NCBI GenBank assembly: GCA_019787685.1
Contig: JAHNUO010000062.1
Span: 22,508 to 86,507, forward strand
Direction: 5' to 3'
Origin: Chiua virens
Taxonomy: Eukaryota > Basidiomycota > Agaricomycetes > Boletales > Boletaceae
DNA: 64,000 nt
The translations under genes and the position numbers were made by a program. Shown here one piece after another: positions 44,273 to 54,689 of this stretch (its first letter is position 1; the number at the start of each line of letters is the position of its first letter). The notes beneath the pieces are model-generated. The model was not told the origin of the DNA. It was given only the letters and a program-made list of their open reading frames with translations, and ran no database searches.

Positions 44273-45864
44273 ATGCCCCAGGTAATTCTACTCCCTTGAC
44301 AATTTCGTTTCGTTGATCAATCCACCCAGATCTCTCTGAAATTCACACTAACCCGTCACACCAAGGCGGTTAATGCCATCGTTGTCAGTCCCAACGGTTC
44401 GCTCCTCCTGAGTGGAGGTGAGTATTATGTGTGTTTGCCAGCCTTTATCTCACATGGTTCAGGCAATGACAGTCGTATCGTCCTGTGGAACCTTTCATCA
44501 GGTGAAATGGCACAGGAGATATGTGTCCCATCAGCGGGATTCATCAGTTGCCTCACTTGGCTCAAACTCACTGACCGTGACGAGGACTCGTTCGTCTTCG
44601 GCGCATCAGACGGCAACATCCATCTCTACCGACGGGTTGACGATGGCCCACTATTCTCATTCTGTTCAATCACTCTTGCACACTCAGGAGCCATCGAGTC
44701 TCTCACGTGGGACCCTCATCATCGTCGGTTCGCCAGCGTTGGTAACGGAGAGGTTCGTGTGTGGAAGGTCGCCCCCGATCATAGTAAGCATATTCCTGGG
44801 CACCATCTCGCCCTCGTTGAAACTGAACCCACCGAAGACACCTTGTTGCCAGTCGCTATCAATGCAGAGAAACAGTCATATGTCGCCCGCTCGGTCCACT
44901 TTCTGGATGACGGATCAAGCCTCCTCGTTTGCTACCTGGAAAGCGGATATGTGTGAGTTCCATTTAGCAAATAGTTTTCTGGTTTTCTCACTTTCCGATC
45001 TACAGATTTTGTTACTCTGTTGAGCCTTGGGATCTGAAATGGCAAAAAAAGACGAATGGTCGAATGTGAGTGCTACAAATCAGAAAGGCGGTTCCGCTCT
45101 GTTGATATCAATCACAGTGGGGACACCTGCTTAGATGGCCAAAATCTGTTGGTCTCTAACTTGTGCGACGGAGTGGACAAGTACTCCATTCCTGGTCTCC
45201 ATCACTCACAAAGTTATCACCACAATATCTTGACCAATGTGCCCCTCCAGCTATCAGTTGCGCGACAAATGGGGTTGATGCTTGTTGGAGGTGACGACGG
45301 TTTTGCTCGGCTCTTTGACTACCAGACTGGCGCGTTCCGAGATAAGCTTGAACATGGAGCTAGTAAGTTTTTTTGCACCTTTCGATTCGTTGCCTAATCA
45401 TCAATGAATGAATTCAAGATGGGGACCTAATTGTTGCGGTTACTGTGAGTCATCAATGCAGACGGTCTCTTATTGCGCTAAATTATTATCCTAGACATTT
45501 GAAAACACGCAAGGGTGCATCATGGTAACCGCGAGTGCTCTTGACGGTCATAGCAACATTAAAGTCTGGAATCACACATATCAGGTACAGTTCGTTTCTC
45601 CGCTGTCTTCCTCTGATCGCTTACTTCGACACGTAGTCTACTAGTCCATCCGTCCCTGTCGAAGCGCGACCGACAACTTTAACTTTCAAACAAATCACCA
45701 TGTTTGCCGTGGTTTGTATATTCATCAATGTGATCATGACGCGTGTTCCTTCCGGAATCCTGGACTACATAATGTCGTATTCTACTTCAAGCTTCCTTCC
45801 AGGGCTTAGCAGTGGTGGGTTCGGCGGTGGTGGAGTGGAACAACCACAAGATGTACATGTTTGA
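44273..45864 (+). CDS. WD40-repeat protein with C-terminal membrane segment
   Basis: The first coding exon is 9 nt (44273-44281, Met-Pro-Gln), followed by 44330-44417, 44463-44952, 45006 onward and later small exons to TGA at 45862-45864. WD40 blades are visible: TRHTKAVNAIVVSPNGSLLL then NDSRIVLWNL, a GASDGNIHLYR blade, HSGAIESLTWDPHH with GEVRVWKV, and a late HSNIKVWNHT. After the propeller comes a hydrophobic stretch (TMFAVVCIFINVIM) and a Gly-rich tail. Between the exon at 45006-45064 and the next coding frame, the only GT..AG pairs give an intron of 18-22 nt, too short to splice. A frameshift or unusual splice must exist there. A TATAAAA at about 44219 lies 54 bp before the ATG. Confidence 0.7.
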
Positions 45865-45944
45865 GACTATTGTGTTTGGGCTTTTGCAGTTGTACAATAG
45901 CGTGGACCACTACATTTAGCGACGAGTCCACTCACTTACGTCAG

Positions 45945-45965
45945 ACGAATTGCTGGACACTACAA
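45945..45965 (+). promoter_or_regulatory. Partial promoter-like module
   Basis: TTGCTGGACACTA is shared exactly with the 43.8-kb copy, here followed by CAAAAGG and a CT-rich tract. It sits 120 bp upstream of the Spt5-like start. The CACGTG is degenerate (ACGTCAG). Confidence 0.4.
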
Positions 45966-46081
45966 AAGGCGAAAACTATCATTGCCTTGCCTTTCTTTTC
46001 CCTTCATCTACCTCGCTACCTACAAAGTACGCTACTATTACTGTAGTTGAAGTTCTGTTTTAGCCCATCCATCGGATTAAA

Positions 46082-49000
46082 ATGCGAAATCATAACGAAA
46101 GTGACCAAATTGTAACTGGTAGGTACCCTTGTGACATACATGATCCTACATGCTAATTTGTCGTGTGTAAGGCCGTACTTTGCTCGACGACCTAGCCGCC
46201 TGGGCAATCGTTCAAGAATGGGCCACTGACACGATAGCTTTCACTGTGTACCAACAGAAGATGGAAGCCTTCGGGGACCGCTATGTTGCTTCAGACTGGA
46301 ACGACATCTGCACTCGCATTTTCGACATTTCTGAAGAGGGTGACGCGGCTACTGCTCTTGCCTACGTACAAGAGAAGATGAAATCCCGTGGGCTTTCCTT
46401 CTCTCCGACAATCGACAAAGGCAAGCGTAAGGCTCGCAGTAGTGAAAAATTCCCCCGACCTACAAAGCATGCCCGTCACAAGGTAGATCCATTCTATCTG
46501 ATATTTCCGCAGCTCACTCAAAAAGTCAAATCAGGCAAATCCATTTATTGATGTGGAAGCGCGAATAAACTATGACACAGAGTCGAGTGGAGACGAGACT
46601 GAGGACGGTGAGTAGATCTAAGGTACACCCGCGAGTGTAGTCTTACAATAATCACCTCGCAGATGGATTTATCGATTTCAGCGCTGAGACTGAGACAGCA
46701 GTTGGCCGCGGTGCAATTCCCCCGGCACGCATTTATCCTCTCGTAGAGCATGCCGGACTTTCAACTTACTTGAAGTCTGTGGATGGTATCGCGAAGCGCT
46801 ATCTACCTTCAAGTTTGGATTCTCTTAATGATGCTGAATTTGATCGGCAATTAGATCAGTTCACTGGTCATAGTGATGCTGGGGAAGAAGGGGGAGAGGT
46901 GGACGAACAAGACGTCGAGGACGCTCACAATGACTTGGATGAGGCTGGGATTTGGGAGGGTATTCACAGTTGGATTCGAGGGGATTCGGACTATGACACT
47001 CTGGTCAATCTGATCGACAATCAATACGACTCCAACCCGAACATTCAATATTGGGAAAATTTGATGTCAAGACTTGCATTCTTCGATGATCTAGAACAGC
47101 GGGACGAGTTTTTCTTCTCTGTATCTCTTCAAGAACACCTTAACCGCCTTACTAAACGTCAGCACGCCTCTGCAGGACACTCGGAGTCTCCTCAACTCAC
47201 CCATCCGCCCGGGAAAACCCCCAGCAGTAATGCCATATGGGCAGTCAAGATTGTCCCCCGTGAGTTTTTTTATCCTTACCACCACATTACGCTTAATCGA
47301 CAGTCAGACTCCTCAACCGAGTATATTGTCAGCGCTTGGAGGAGCTTCACACTGCATACGGAGGTGTACGAACTGCTTCCCGGACGTGTTGCGGTCTATG
47401 CTCCTGATCCTCCGACATTCCTAAATGCGGTGCCTTTATCCCATCGTTCTTGCATCCGAGGATGGTCCATAATACCATTCGAAGATCGAATCTCATCTTT
47501 TCTACATAGAAGACCGACGCCGCCTGTGCCAGGGTGGTATAGCATCACGAAACGCGGGATCTACAAGGGGGATATCGCTTATGGGATATCATTCGATGAA
47601 AACACGACAGAACTTCATATACTCGTGGCCCCGCGACGTCTCAAACAGAAGATTGGACACCCTACTGGCGATAAAAAAATTGGTCAAGATCTTCATGCTC
47701 GTACTCTTTTCTCAACTGAAAAGCACTACGGTCAACCGCGACGACCATACCGAGGTCTCCCTGCTTATGAATACGTCGATCAAGTCCTTGTTTCTGGCCT
47801 TCTACTGATGAAATTGAAGACCAATCAAGTTGTCGTTGTCCCGACCCCCTCTCCCCACCAGATCGCTCTTCATGTTGCCTCTGCGGTGAACCCGCCTTTC
47901 ATGAAGGCCTCGTACCAAAAGTTCAACCAGCTTTTCTGGAGCATTGGCGACCGGGTTACGATTTCTGATCCCACGTACCTCGGAGAGCAAGGACGGCTAG
48001 TTGACATCGACAAGGAGAATGGCTCAGCTGTAGTTCGCTTATGCAACGGATCAGACCAAGCTGTACCCCTCACTGCGCTAGCCCGCTCTCACTGCGTCGG
48101 AGACTCAGTTCGAGTCATCGTCGACCCCTTCAGCGACCATCGAAATGTTCATCACGAGATTATGGGACATTCTGGGCTCGTCACCCGCATCGACTGTGAG
48201 ACGGGCGAAGTTACATTATCCAATAGGGACACTAAGGTAATGTACTACTCTCTCAGTAGCAAAACGAATTCCCCAACATCTTTCGTAGTTTCAAGTGCCA
48301 CAGCACCTCCTAGAGTCTTACTCGCCGGATCAGCAAGTCTGGGCCCCAGTGGGCGTGCTAAACCCCACTGCCAATATTCCTGAAGATCAAGTTGAAATTG
48401 GCGATGTTGTTGAAGTCGTGACTGGACTTCATACCGGGAAAATGGGAGTTGTGGATTCGGTCCGCAGACTTGCTGGCACCCTCGGCTTCACAGATGATGT
48501 CCAGCGTATTCAGTACGAGGTCCCCATAAAATCGGTGACATTTATCCCCGATAGCCGTGCACTAAAATTCACTCCTGAGCGCGGTTACGGCGTGAGTCCA
48601 GGGGATGTCGTATTTGTAGTCAGAGGGGATGACAGAGGTAGCAAGGGGACCGTCTCCAGAGTACTCCTAGAGGAGGGGTATCTGGCCGTCATACCACTCG
48701 CGAGTCCAGGTGTGAGTATCTTAAATTGTCTTGTCTTGTTCTGTCCTCGATTCTCACTCTCCTCTCAGTCTCTCTTTTCAAGGCCAATTACTCACTTTGC
48801 CCACGCTCGTCCTGTACACCAACACGACAAGAATGAGCGTAACCTGGAAAAAGAGGTGCTGATCATTGCAGGGGAGCTCCGCGGATGGAGGGGTACATTG
48901 ATTTCTTTGTTGAGAGATCGGTGCATTATAGCGCGGTCCATGGGTACTCGGAATACGTGTTCCCTGGATCATGTTGTCGTTCGGTGAGTTTAATGATTCA

Positions 49001-49750
49001 CCTGTCCCTTTCCCTTTGTAAGATGGTATCTAGGGGTTCAAGAACGACGCTTGCAGGACGAGCCTTATCAGTGCAACAAATGTTGACAATCGACCAAACA
49101 TTTGCGGACGCCGAGATTCCATCCCACAGGGCGAGGACGCCACCACCCTCGCCTCCTCAAAACGAAGCGGAGTCAGCGCAGGCTTCCGACCCTTGGACTA
49201 TTGACGATAGCGACCGTGAACAGCTCGATAGACCCGCACTTGAAGGTAAGTCTTTTTTTTTTGTTCTCCCTACTCTCCACTCACCCGTACCTCTTTAGTG
49301 CACAAGTTTTTGTTGGATCCGAGGGTGCTAAACGCCTTGAATCGAGTTCGAGCGGTCTTTCAACTGACCCCCGGTTGGAGAGACACATATACCGATCGAC
49401 TTTGCAAGACCGAGGCTCACCCACTGCAATCCGAGTCGGGTCCGGTTCCCCGCGGCCACGTTGCAGTCAGCCTCACCGCTCGTACCAAGGGGGCAAATCT
49501 CATGCACGTAACTGTACCCGAAACGTCGCTCAAGATATACCACCCGGTCAAGAAAGGTTCTCTTTGTATGGTTATCAAACCGAAAGAAGGTGGTGGTGGT
49601 GAACAAATTGGATCGGTTTTGACAGTGACACGAATCTTCAAAAAAGACAGGGTCGTCGTCGAAAAGCTTGACCATACACCCGCTGTTGAGGCGTGCTTAC
49701 CGATGGGAAGGATTATTGCAGTTGAAGGACCAGGTAGTCGCCAAGAGTAA
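46082..49750 (+). CDS. Spt5-like KOW/NGN-domain protein
   Basis: Eight exons (46082-46118, 46172-46482, 46535-46607, 46663-48236, 48289-48711, 48769-48983, 49034-49245, 49299-49750) give 1098 residues with all phases consistent. After an N-terminal nuclear-type region (KGKRKARS) and an acidic stretch comes an NGN-like segment starting AIWAVKIVP. KOW motifs follow: YSITKRGIYKGDIAYGIS, a segment at WSIGDRVTISDPTYLGEQG, GDVVEVVTGLHTGKMGVVDSV, GDVVFVVRGDDRGSKGTVSR, and a last one near KKGSLCMVIKP. True Spt5 clamps RNA polymerase II with Spt4 and has C-terminal heptad repeats. Here no CTR is seen and the N-terminus differs, so this is probably one of the divergent Spt5-like paralogues I recall as numerous in mushrooms, with unknown role. 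Confidence 0.8.
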
Positions 49751-49791
49751 TGTAACGTTAAGTTTCTCATTGATAATATTACATTTACCAC

Positions 49792-50391
49792 TCAGCCACC
49801 TCGCCCAGAGCTGTTCTTCAGATACATTTTAAGAAAATCAATTACAACCCAGTTACCATCGTACTCCAGCAATTGTGGGTATCGTTCTTTCGCCTGTTGC
49901 TGAAAGATTAGAAGAGAAGATTTTCTTAGCAAGTAAAATATAACCTTATTGAAGACCACTTGAAGATTTTCGCGTTGTTGTCTGCTCCATGGCTTTCGAG
50001 TCATGAGATATTCTTGAGCGAGATGAACAACGAAAGTCTGATGCAGTTTGAGAAAAAATGACAAGAGAATAGCGACAATACTAACCCGAACTTCTTCGTA
50101 CTCAGTGGGTTGCCATCCCAGCTTCTCTTGTAGGTTATAACCGCCCCGATTAATCCTTGAAACCTCCCCCCGAGGCTTGGGTATCAAAACCTTGCGGGGA
50201 GCGGCTGCGACAGCGTCTGGTTTGTGTGGATGTATGACATTCTCTCCGCCGGAAGGTTCTTCGCGACGGAATACTTTGTGCTGGGTAAGAGGGGGTGGAG
50301 TAACAGCGCGTTCCGGGGGAAACACCGAATGTCGTGTGAGGGGAGGAAAGTATCGATGAAACGACCAGTGAATTACAACTTTGGGCATCAT
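49792..50391 (-). CDS. Small hypothetical protein
   Basis: Minus-strand frame with two in-frame introns of about 48 and 45 nt (GTTAGT..CAG and GTTATA..CAG). The exons encode a Pro/Arg-rich N-terminus (KVFRREEPSGGENVIHPHKP), then NLQEKLGWQPTEYEEVR, TFVVHLAQEYLMTRKPWS and a Trp-containing end, DGNWVVIDFLKMYLKNSS. I recall short mushroom proteins with a similar helical C-terminus, function unknown. The start is uncertain: ATG 50391 was chosen, but the frame is open to 50520. Its stop lies 42 bp from the stop of the Spt5-like gene (convergent). Confidence 0.55.
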   Translation of the reverse strand: MMPKVVIHWSFHRYFPPLTRHSVFPPERAVTPPPLTQHKVFRREEPSGGENVIHPHKPDAVAAAPRKVLIPKPRGEVSRINRGGYNLQEKLGWQPTEYEEVRVSIVAILLSFFLKLHQTFVVHLAQEYLMTRKPWSRQQRENLQVVFNKVIFYLLRKSSLLIFQQQAKERYPQLLEYDGNWVVIDFLKMYLKNSSGRGG

Positions 50392-50569
50392 GGGATAGCT
50401 CACCTGGACAGTGGACGCTTCGTCTTTATGAGAAGCGAGTGATTGCAGTGCACAATAGCGTTGAGGGGACGACCGACCGAACCAAGAGAGAGAGCTCGAA
50501 GACAATACGCTCCAGGCCAATATGAGGGTGACGTACTGAAATCGGGTTATGACTGGCGAGGGCTGAAGC

Positions 50570-50612
50570 CACGTGATCGTCTGAGTTTCAATCGCTGTAC
50601 ACTACTTTAATC
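50570..50612 (+). promoter_or_regulatory. Promoter-like module, fourth plus-oriented copy
   Basis: CACGTG at 50570 and CTGTACACTACTTTAA at 50595-50610, then a T/C-rich tract. It lies upstream of the disordered-protein gene at 51.4 kb. The TTCGCACG part is absent. Confidence 0.35.
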
Positions 50613-50959
50613 CCCGGACTTTACCGTTTTTGTCTTTCTTCTTTTACTCCTCAAGCCACCAGGAACACCCAGTAACCGGTCACTATGCCACTACGCTAGT
50701 AATTGTGATGTAGTAGAGACGGTCTAAGATTGTACAAAAAAGAAGTAAACAAAAACTGCCCGAGTTCGGACGAAAGACAATTCCGAGCAGAGCGAATGCT
50801 CCGGTCGTCTGTGGCAATTGTGCCTCGGTAACCATGGGATATGGGTCGAGACCCTTAAGGCTCAAACAATACAAAGAATCATTTTTGGACGAGGACGGGT
50901 GACCTCACATATATCTCACTGACCGGTAAGCGTCAATCTCAAGCCTGATTTCTTACCTC

Positions 50960-51262
50960 CTACTCATCTTCCGGTTTGCAGTACATGTCGTCCAACGCTC
51001 CAGAGACCAGTTCTTCCATTTCCTCCGCGCTCAAGATCCTCGGGTCGATTTCACAATCTGTGAGTTCTACCTGCTCAATATGTACGGTTGGGTGATGCTC
51101 ATATGTCTTCAGACAGGGGAATTTGCGAGGCACAGTGTGCATCAGTTCAGCGCGCGGTTGTCTCGCGCTCCATTGCTCGAACAACATAGAGTTGGGCTTG
51201 AGGCCCGAATCGCTTCTCCCTCGAGCAATCCTGATCCCTATACACGCTTCCGACCTTGTCAA
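50960..51262 (-). CDS. Possible small hypothetical gene
   Basis: A 100-codon minus-strand frame whose second half has ordinary coding character (PRILSAEEMEELVSGALDD, acidic C-terminus). No domain recognised. It may be a fragment of a larger gene or chance. Confidence 0.3.
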   Translation of the reverse strand: MTRSEACIGIRIARGRSDSGLKPNSMLFEQWSARQPRAELMHTVPRKFPCLKTYEHHPTVHIEQVELTDCEIDPRILSAEEMEELVSGALDDMYCKPEDE

Positions 51263-51396
51263 GATGTCGGTTTATTGGATGAAGCTTCCCGTGGGGAGCA
51301 AATTACCGGCGCACAACAAGTATGTACATCAATTCCTGGTACCAGTAACCTCTTACCTATTGCTTCCAGTTATCGGATCTTTTGCGTTCGCCGCAG

Positions 51397-54163
51397 ACAC
51401 ATTCCTATGATGCCCAGTTAAGTGATGTAGACGAGTTTCCTGGTTCACAACAGGTGCGTTTTGTTCTGGTGGAATTGACTTATCACTGAATTTCCTTCCA
51501 GTTCAGCTTCGGACAAGGATCTTCGCACCGATCGTCAGACGTGAGTAAATAATCTACCCCTACTCGAACCCTGGTCTTATACCACGTTAGCTTTTACGTC
51601 GCCCCGAATCACCACCTATAAGTGATTCATCTAACTCCTTTCGCCGTGGTCGCTCCAGTGACGTCGAACTTCAACCAGTAAGAACTCGACATGAGCGTTC
51701 TGTGAGCCCTCTCGAGGTTCAGAAGATGCGCCTCTCCGAAAGACGACGCTCGCGTTCACGCAATCGGGACCACGCTTGTCGTTCTGGGATGCACGCTACT
51801 GAAGATATTGGCCCGTCTCAGTCTCAACTCGGTGACTCAGTAGAACCTAACGCTATCGCACCGTCTGCGGTCCCATCTCCATCCGCCCAACAAATGGTAT
51901 TCTCGCGGCAGAATTCTTCGTCTTCCGAACCTCCGATGGATGTAGATGGCGCTCAGCCGACTGATCCTTTAACCGAAGGAGCGATCTCTGTGATCTCTGT
52001 CCCTTCAACCTCTGTCCCCCCTTCAGCCTCTTCTCCCCCTCCCGTTTCTGCTCAAGTTCCTGCCCCTCCTCCTTTCGAACCTCTGATGGATGTAGATCGC
52101 ACTCAGCCTACTGATCCTTTGATGGGAGGAGGGATCTCTTCCTCTGCCCCCCTTCCACGACGCTCCTCTCCACCTCCAACTACCCGACCTCCGTCTTCAA
52201 ACTTCGCTCGCCTCCAAAAGCCCCTTTCTCCTTGTGTAATTTCTGTTACCACTTCAGACGTGCCCTCCAAACAGCATGTAGTACTGCTGCCGGTGATGGA
52301 TGTGGATGTGACTCCGCTGAGCCAGCGGGCGAGTTCCCCACTGACAAGAACCATACATCAATCGCCTCCAATAGAGGTTGATTCGACTTCTCATCCAGTC
52401 CCCACCACAACTCCCGCGCCGCCAACTCTCACACTGCCACGCCAGCAGATCAACTCCCCACCACCAAGGACCGCACGTCAACCACCCCCTCCAGTTCCCA
52501 CTACGAGTCAGCGGATCCCCACTTTGCCCCCCCCTGCCGCGCGCCCTCGCCCGGAGGTGAACTCTCCGCCTGCAAGAACTACACATCAACCACCAATGCG
52601 GGTGAATTCGAACTTAGCACCTCATCCGGTCCCTACTGCGACTCTGCAGACCCCCGCACCACCCACCTCTGCCACCCACCCTCCCCAGCAGGTGAGCCCC
52701 CCATCGACATCAACAAGAACTACACACCAACCTCCAATGCAGGTGGATTCGACCGCAACACAACCTCATCCAGCTACGCCTCTACAACCCAGTAGGCCTG
52801 CGCCTTTACCATCGTCTTCTACATTGACCTCTATGCTAGAAAACATGGTGGATCAAATCATAGCTCAACGATTAGGCGCGAACATTGTGGAACCTATTGT
52901 CAATCAAATAACTCAGCTTCTCGCCTCTCAGTCATCTCTCCAGCAACAACCCAAGGGAACTCGCGCAGAGAAAAGTCCATCAAAGTGGTCTAGGAATGGT
53001 TTTGACGCTGATGACGAAGAGGAGGATGAATCCCCAGCCCCTACTAGAAGACGGAAGCCTGGGCGACGAGGGAGCATGAATACGTTACATGTACGATGAT
53101 TGCCCCATTCAGTTATCTCGTACTGATGTTTGCAGGGTGCATTTCGCTCCTATCTGCGGGAGAAGAATGCCATCTTGTCGCGACCCAACGGTCCCTTACC
53201 TCCTTCAGCTCCCCAGAGTGTCATTATTGCATACAACAATGACGGCGACCAGTTTCCTACCCTTGACAATGTTATGCTTGATTGGAACTGCTCATCGCTG
53301 ACCAACTCGCGCTGGAACTCCGAAGTCATCAACATCCTTACTTTCGATTTCTATGAAAGGCTGAAGAACGGATCATATCCGAGCGTGAACTGTGATATAG
53401 ATTCCCTGAGTCTGGATGACTTACGCAAATGTTGTGAACAGAAATTGGGCCGCACCTTTCAAGCTCATCGCGAGAGAGCCAAGATCGACTCAGTACAAGG
53501 TGGCGAACGTCTCGCAATGACTGCGATGCAGGCTGAGAAGGAGGAAAGACGTCGGAAAAGCGCTCGGATGATGTCTCGTAGACACGGGGTAAGTGTCTGA
53601 TATCTAAGCACTGGTTCTAGCCACACGATATTCTGACAAATTTGCCAAGACCCTGCAGAGAAGAAAACGAATCGTAGAAGAAAATCATGCCCAGGATCCT
53701 GACAAGTGGGCTGCGATCCTCAGAATTATCGAGCGCCTCAATGTCGATGGCATGAGCTGCGATGAAACCGACTGCCCACCACACTCAACCATGAAGAATC
53801 TACGCCGAGTTGAGCTTCCCTGGATCCACCCCGCAATCTCCACATTATTCAAGTCTGTTGAATCATACGAACCATCATTGCGAGATAAATACATGAAGGA
53901 GCAAATTGGTAATTCTCATCTCAGACGCCATTGGGAGGTGGGTAGGAAGGACATGAGGGCAACTGCTGTTTCTGGACTTCCGCGCAACTGGTACAACGAT
54001 ACTTGGTTCCTGAGTCTTGCCCCAGGCACTCGCGCAATGCTTCATGCACGTCAAGAGGTGCCGATCCCCACTCTAGTATGTCATTCTCCACCTCAAACAG
54101 CAGCGTCATAAGCTAATGCATGTTATTTTCTAGCCCCCTTACCTCTGCTGTGCCGCGGAGTGA
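51397..54163 (+). CDS. Long disordered Pro-rich protein with conserved C-terminal part (5' end unresolved)
   Basis: Exons from 51397 (after an acceptor) through SDVDEFPGSQQ, FSFGQGSSHRSSD and LLRRPESPPISDSS join to a long exon to about 53090. That exon has an Arg/Ser-rich stretch followed by some 350 residues rich in Pro/Ser/Thr, and it contains the repeated text MDVDGAQPTDPL and MDVDRTQPTDPL plus several TTHQPPMQVDS-like units. From 53136 the protein becomes ordered (GAFRSYLREKNAIL, NVMLDWNCSSLTNSRWN), with a charged helix ERRRKSARMMSRRHG, a segment DGMSCDETDCPPHS and GLPRNWYNDTWFLSLAPGTR, to TGA 54161-54163. I remember a family of mushroom proteins with this C-terminus but no function. The stop lies within 10 bp of a GC-rich, transposon-end-like sequence, so the last exon may have been altered by an insertion. 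Confidence 0.6.
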
Positions 54164-54620
54164 CCGCCTCTGGCGGACCGCAAAGTGACCCACTGGGTGG
54201 GCCACTAAGTGGCTGTAGAGTTTGTACGCCATACATTTTCAAATTTAGTGGTCAAATTTGTGCTTAGCCCTTACTCTAGCACATTTTTTCAAAATGTCTC
54301 AAATATGTTAAGGTACCTCAATCAAGGCGCGTTCAGGGAACATATGTAGCACAACTTTATACTTTGTATTTTATATGTAAACTTAGGATAGTCCTAATCG
54401 TATTCTGGCGGGATCAGTACATTATACTTGGTACATATGCTATGCATAATCTCGAATATGACCGCTGTTCATTTTTGGCAAAACAAATCTTGCATTTTAA
54501 TGGCAAACTTAAGTACCGTATGACCAATTATTTGTTGGGCAATTTATTCGCCAAGTTATTCTGAATTGAATCACGAGTTCATCTTCCAACATATTTAATC
54601 GCTAATTCTGAATTTATTTC
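54160..54620. mobile_element. GC-rich border plus AT-rich stretch, possible transposon end
   Basis: The border 54160-54225 is full of inverted G/C blocks (ACCGCCTCTGGCGGACCGC, GACCCACTGGGTGGGCCAC, CCACTAAGTGG) and is followed by AT-rich DNA to about 54600 with GGTACATAT at 54430. It mirrors the 34.8-35.3-kb stretch. It is probably the end of a CACTA-like or similar non-coding element; target-site duplication was not found. Confidence 0.35.
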
Positions 54621-54689
54621 GGGCTAAGTTGCACCTTTGGTGGCCAGACTTATTTGGTCGTGTTTCAGGTGTAAGGAGACTTTCCTTCT

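Noticed and set aside
47260..47310. Intron in the large Spt5-like exon (GTGAGTTTTTTT..ACAG)
   Set aside because: Removing its 44 nt leads to a stop, while the uninterrupted frame fits the flanking phases.
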